NCBI GenBank assembly: GCA_007131895.1
Contig: SLPR01000152.1
Coordinates: forward strand, 1 to 6,484
Reading direction: 5' to 3'
Source of the DNA: Bacteroidales bacterium
GTDB lineage: Bacteria; Bacteroidota; Bacteroidia; Bacteroidales; UBA7960
Length of the DNA stretch: 6,484 nt
The notes under the pieces were generated by a model that was not told the origin of the DNA, made no database searches, and saw nothing but the letters and a program-made list of their open reading frames with translations. This document shows positions 6,259-6,484 of the stretch, in pieces (the first letter of the stretch is position 1; each line of letters starts with the position of its first letter). The position numbers and the translations under genes are program-made.

Positions 6259-6484
6259 AGAGATTTCATCTTAATATAGTTTGTTTTTAATGGTCATATA
6301 GCTTGTCCCGCTTTTTTCAGCGCGAGAACATCCAAACTGACTTTTTACCAGAGAATGAAACCTTGTTTTGCCAAACAATCATCCTTGTGCGTGGTTGAAG
6401 GTTAATCTTGAATGGTTCATCTGTTCATAATTTTTTTAATGTGGTTAGATGGAACCTCCAAAGTTCCTTTATAGCTTTGATTCA

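Larger units (their letters stand above)
6228..6484. other. Non-coding leader and upstream region of the cotransporter gene
   Basis: Apart from the inverted repeat and the -7 element near 6239-6258, I find no RNA gene, strong terminator or complete coding frame here. Frames on both strands that run off the right edge are too short (12 codons on plus from 6449; 21 codons on minus ending near 6417) to call as genes. Confidence 0.5.

Noticed and set aside
6309..6322. CGCT/AGCG hairpin around a T-run
   Set aside because: Four-base stem with the T-run in the loop rather than after the stem; not a credible terminator.
6451..6467. Inverted repeat GGAAC/GTTCC with a 7-base loop
   Set aside because: A five-base stem without a T-run is too weak for a terminator and expected by chance.
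6472..6479. TAGCTTTG on the plus strand, matching TAnnTTTG
   Set aside because: It lies at the window edge with no -33 element and no visible gene downstream, so it cannot be supported.
6417..6482. Possible C-terminal end of an upstream minus-strand gene (21 codons, ending KKIMNR)
   Set aside because: Too short to judge, no recognised motif, and no terminator after the stop.
6449..6484. Possible start of a divergent plus-strand gene (ATG, MEPPKFLYSFDS, open to the edge)
   Set aside because: Only 12 codons are visible, with no ribosome-binding site and nothing recognisable; a minus-strand frame is also open across the same bases.

Overview
The window looks like a chromosomal segment of a member of the Bacteroidota. 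The grounds are moderate: coding sequence that is roughly 40-50% GC, start codons without a convincing Shine-Dalgarno sequence, a TATCTTTG match to the Bacteroidota -7 promoter consensus (TAnnTTTG) just upstream of the main gene, and an RNase III tail of the type common in that phylum. I cannot name a genus.

Layout. Positions 1-333 (+) hold the 3' end of rnc, with the double-stranded-RNA-binding domain of ribonuclease III; the catalytic domain lies outside the window. It converges, with a gap of only 12 bases, on a two-gene minus-strand unit. The first gene of that unit (6227 down to 1116) is very large and encodes a 1703-residue protein. The second (1068 or 1101 down to 346) encodes a small MscS-type mechanosensitive channel. 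Positions 6228-6484 are the leader and promoter region of the large gene, with no complete gene.

The large gene is the notable object. Its first ~710 residues are a complete cation-chloride cotransporter of the SLC12 (NKCC/KCC) family: a 12-helix APC-fold membrane domain plus the conserved cytosolic C-terminal domain. In the same open frame there follow ~990 residues that are not part of any SLC12 architecture I know: a linker, a ~590-residue soluble helical region with an internal repeat, a P-loop ATPase of AAA+/STAND type with Walker A, Walker B and a C-terminal lid, and a probable winged helix. The predicted topology places all of this in the cytoplasm, which suggests a cotransporter under the control of an attached ATPase switch.

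The cotransporter-ATPase and the mechanosensitive channel are probably co-transcribed. An ion-uptake or ion-exchange system paired with a tension-gated release valve suggests a cell-volume or osmotic-balance module. That functional reading is inference; the domain assignments rest on motifs visible in the sequence.
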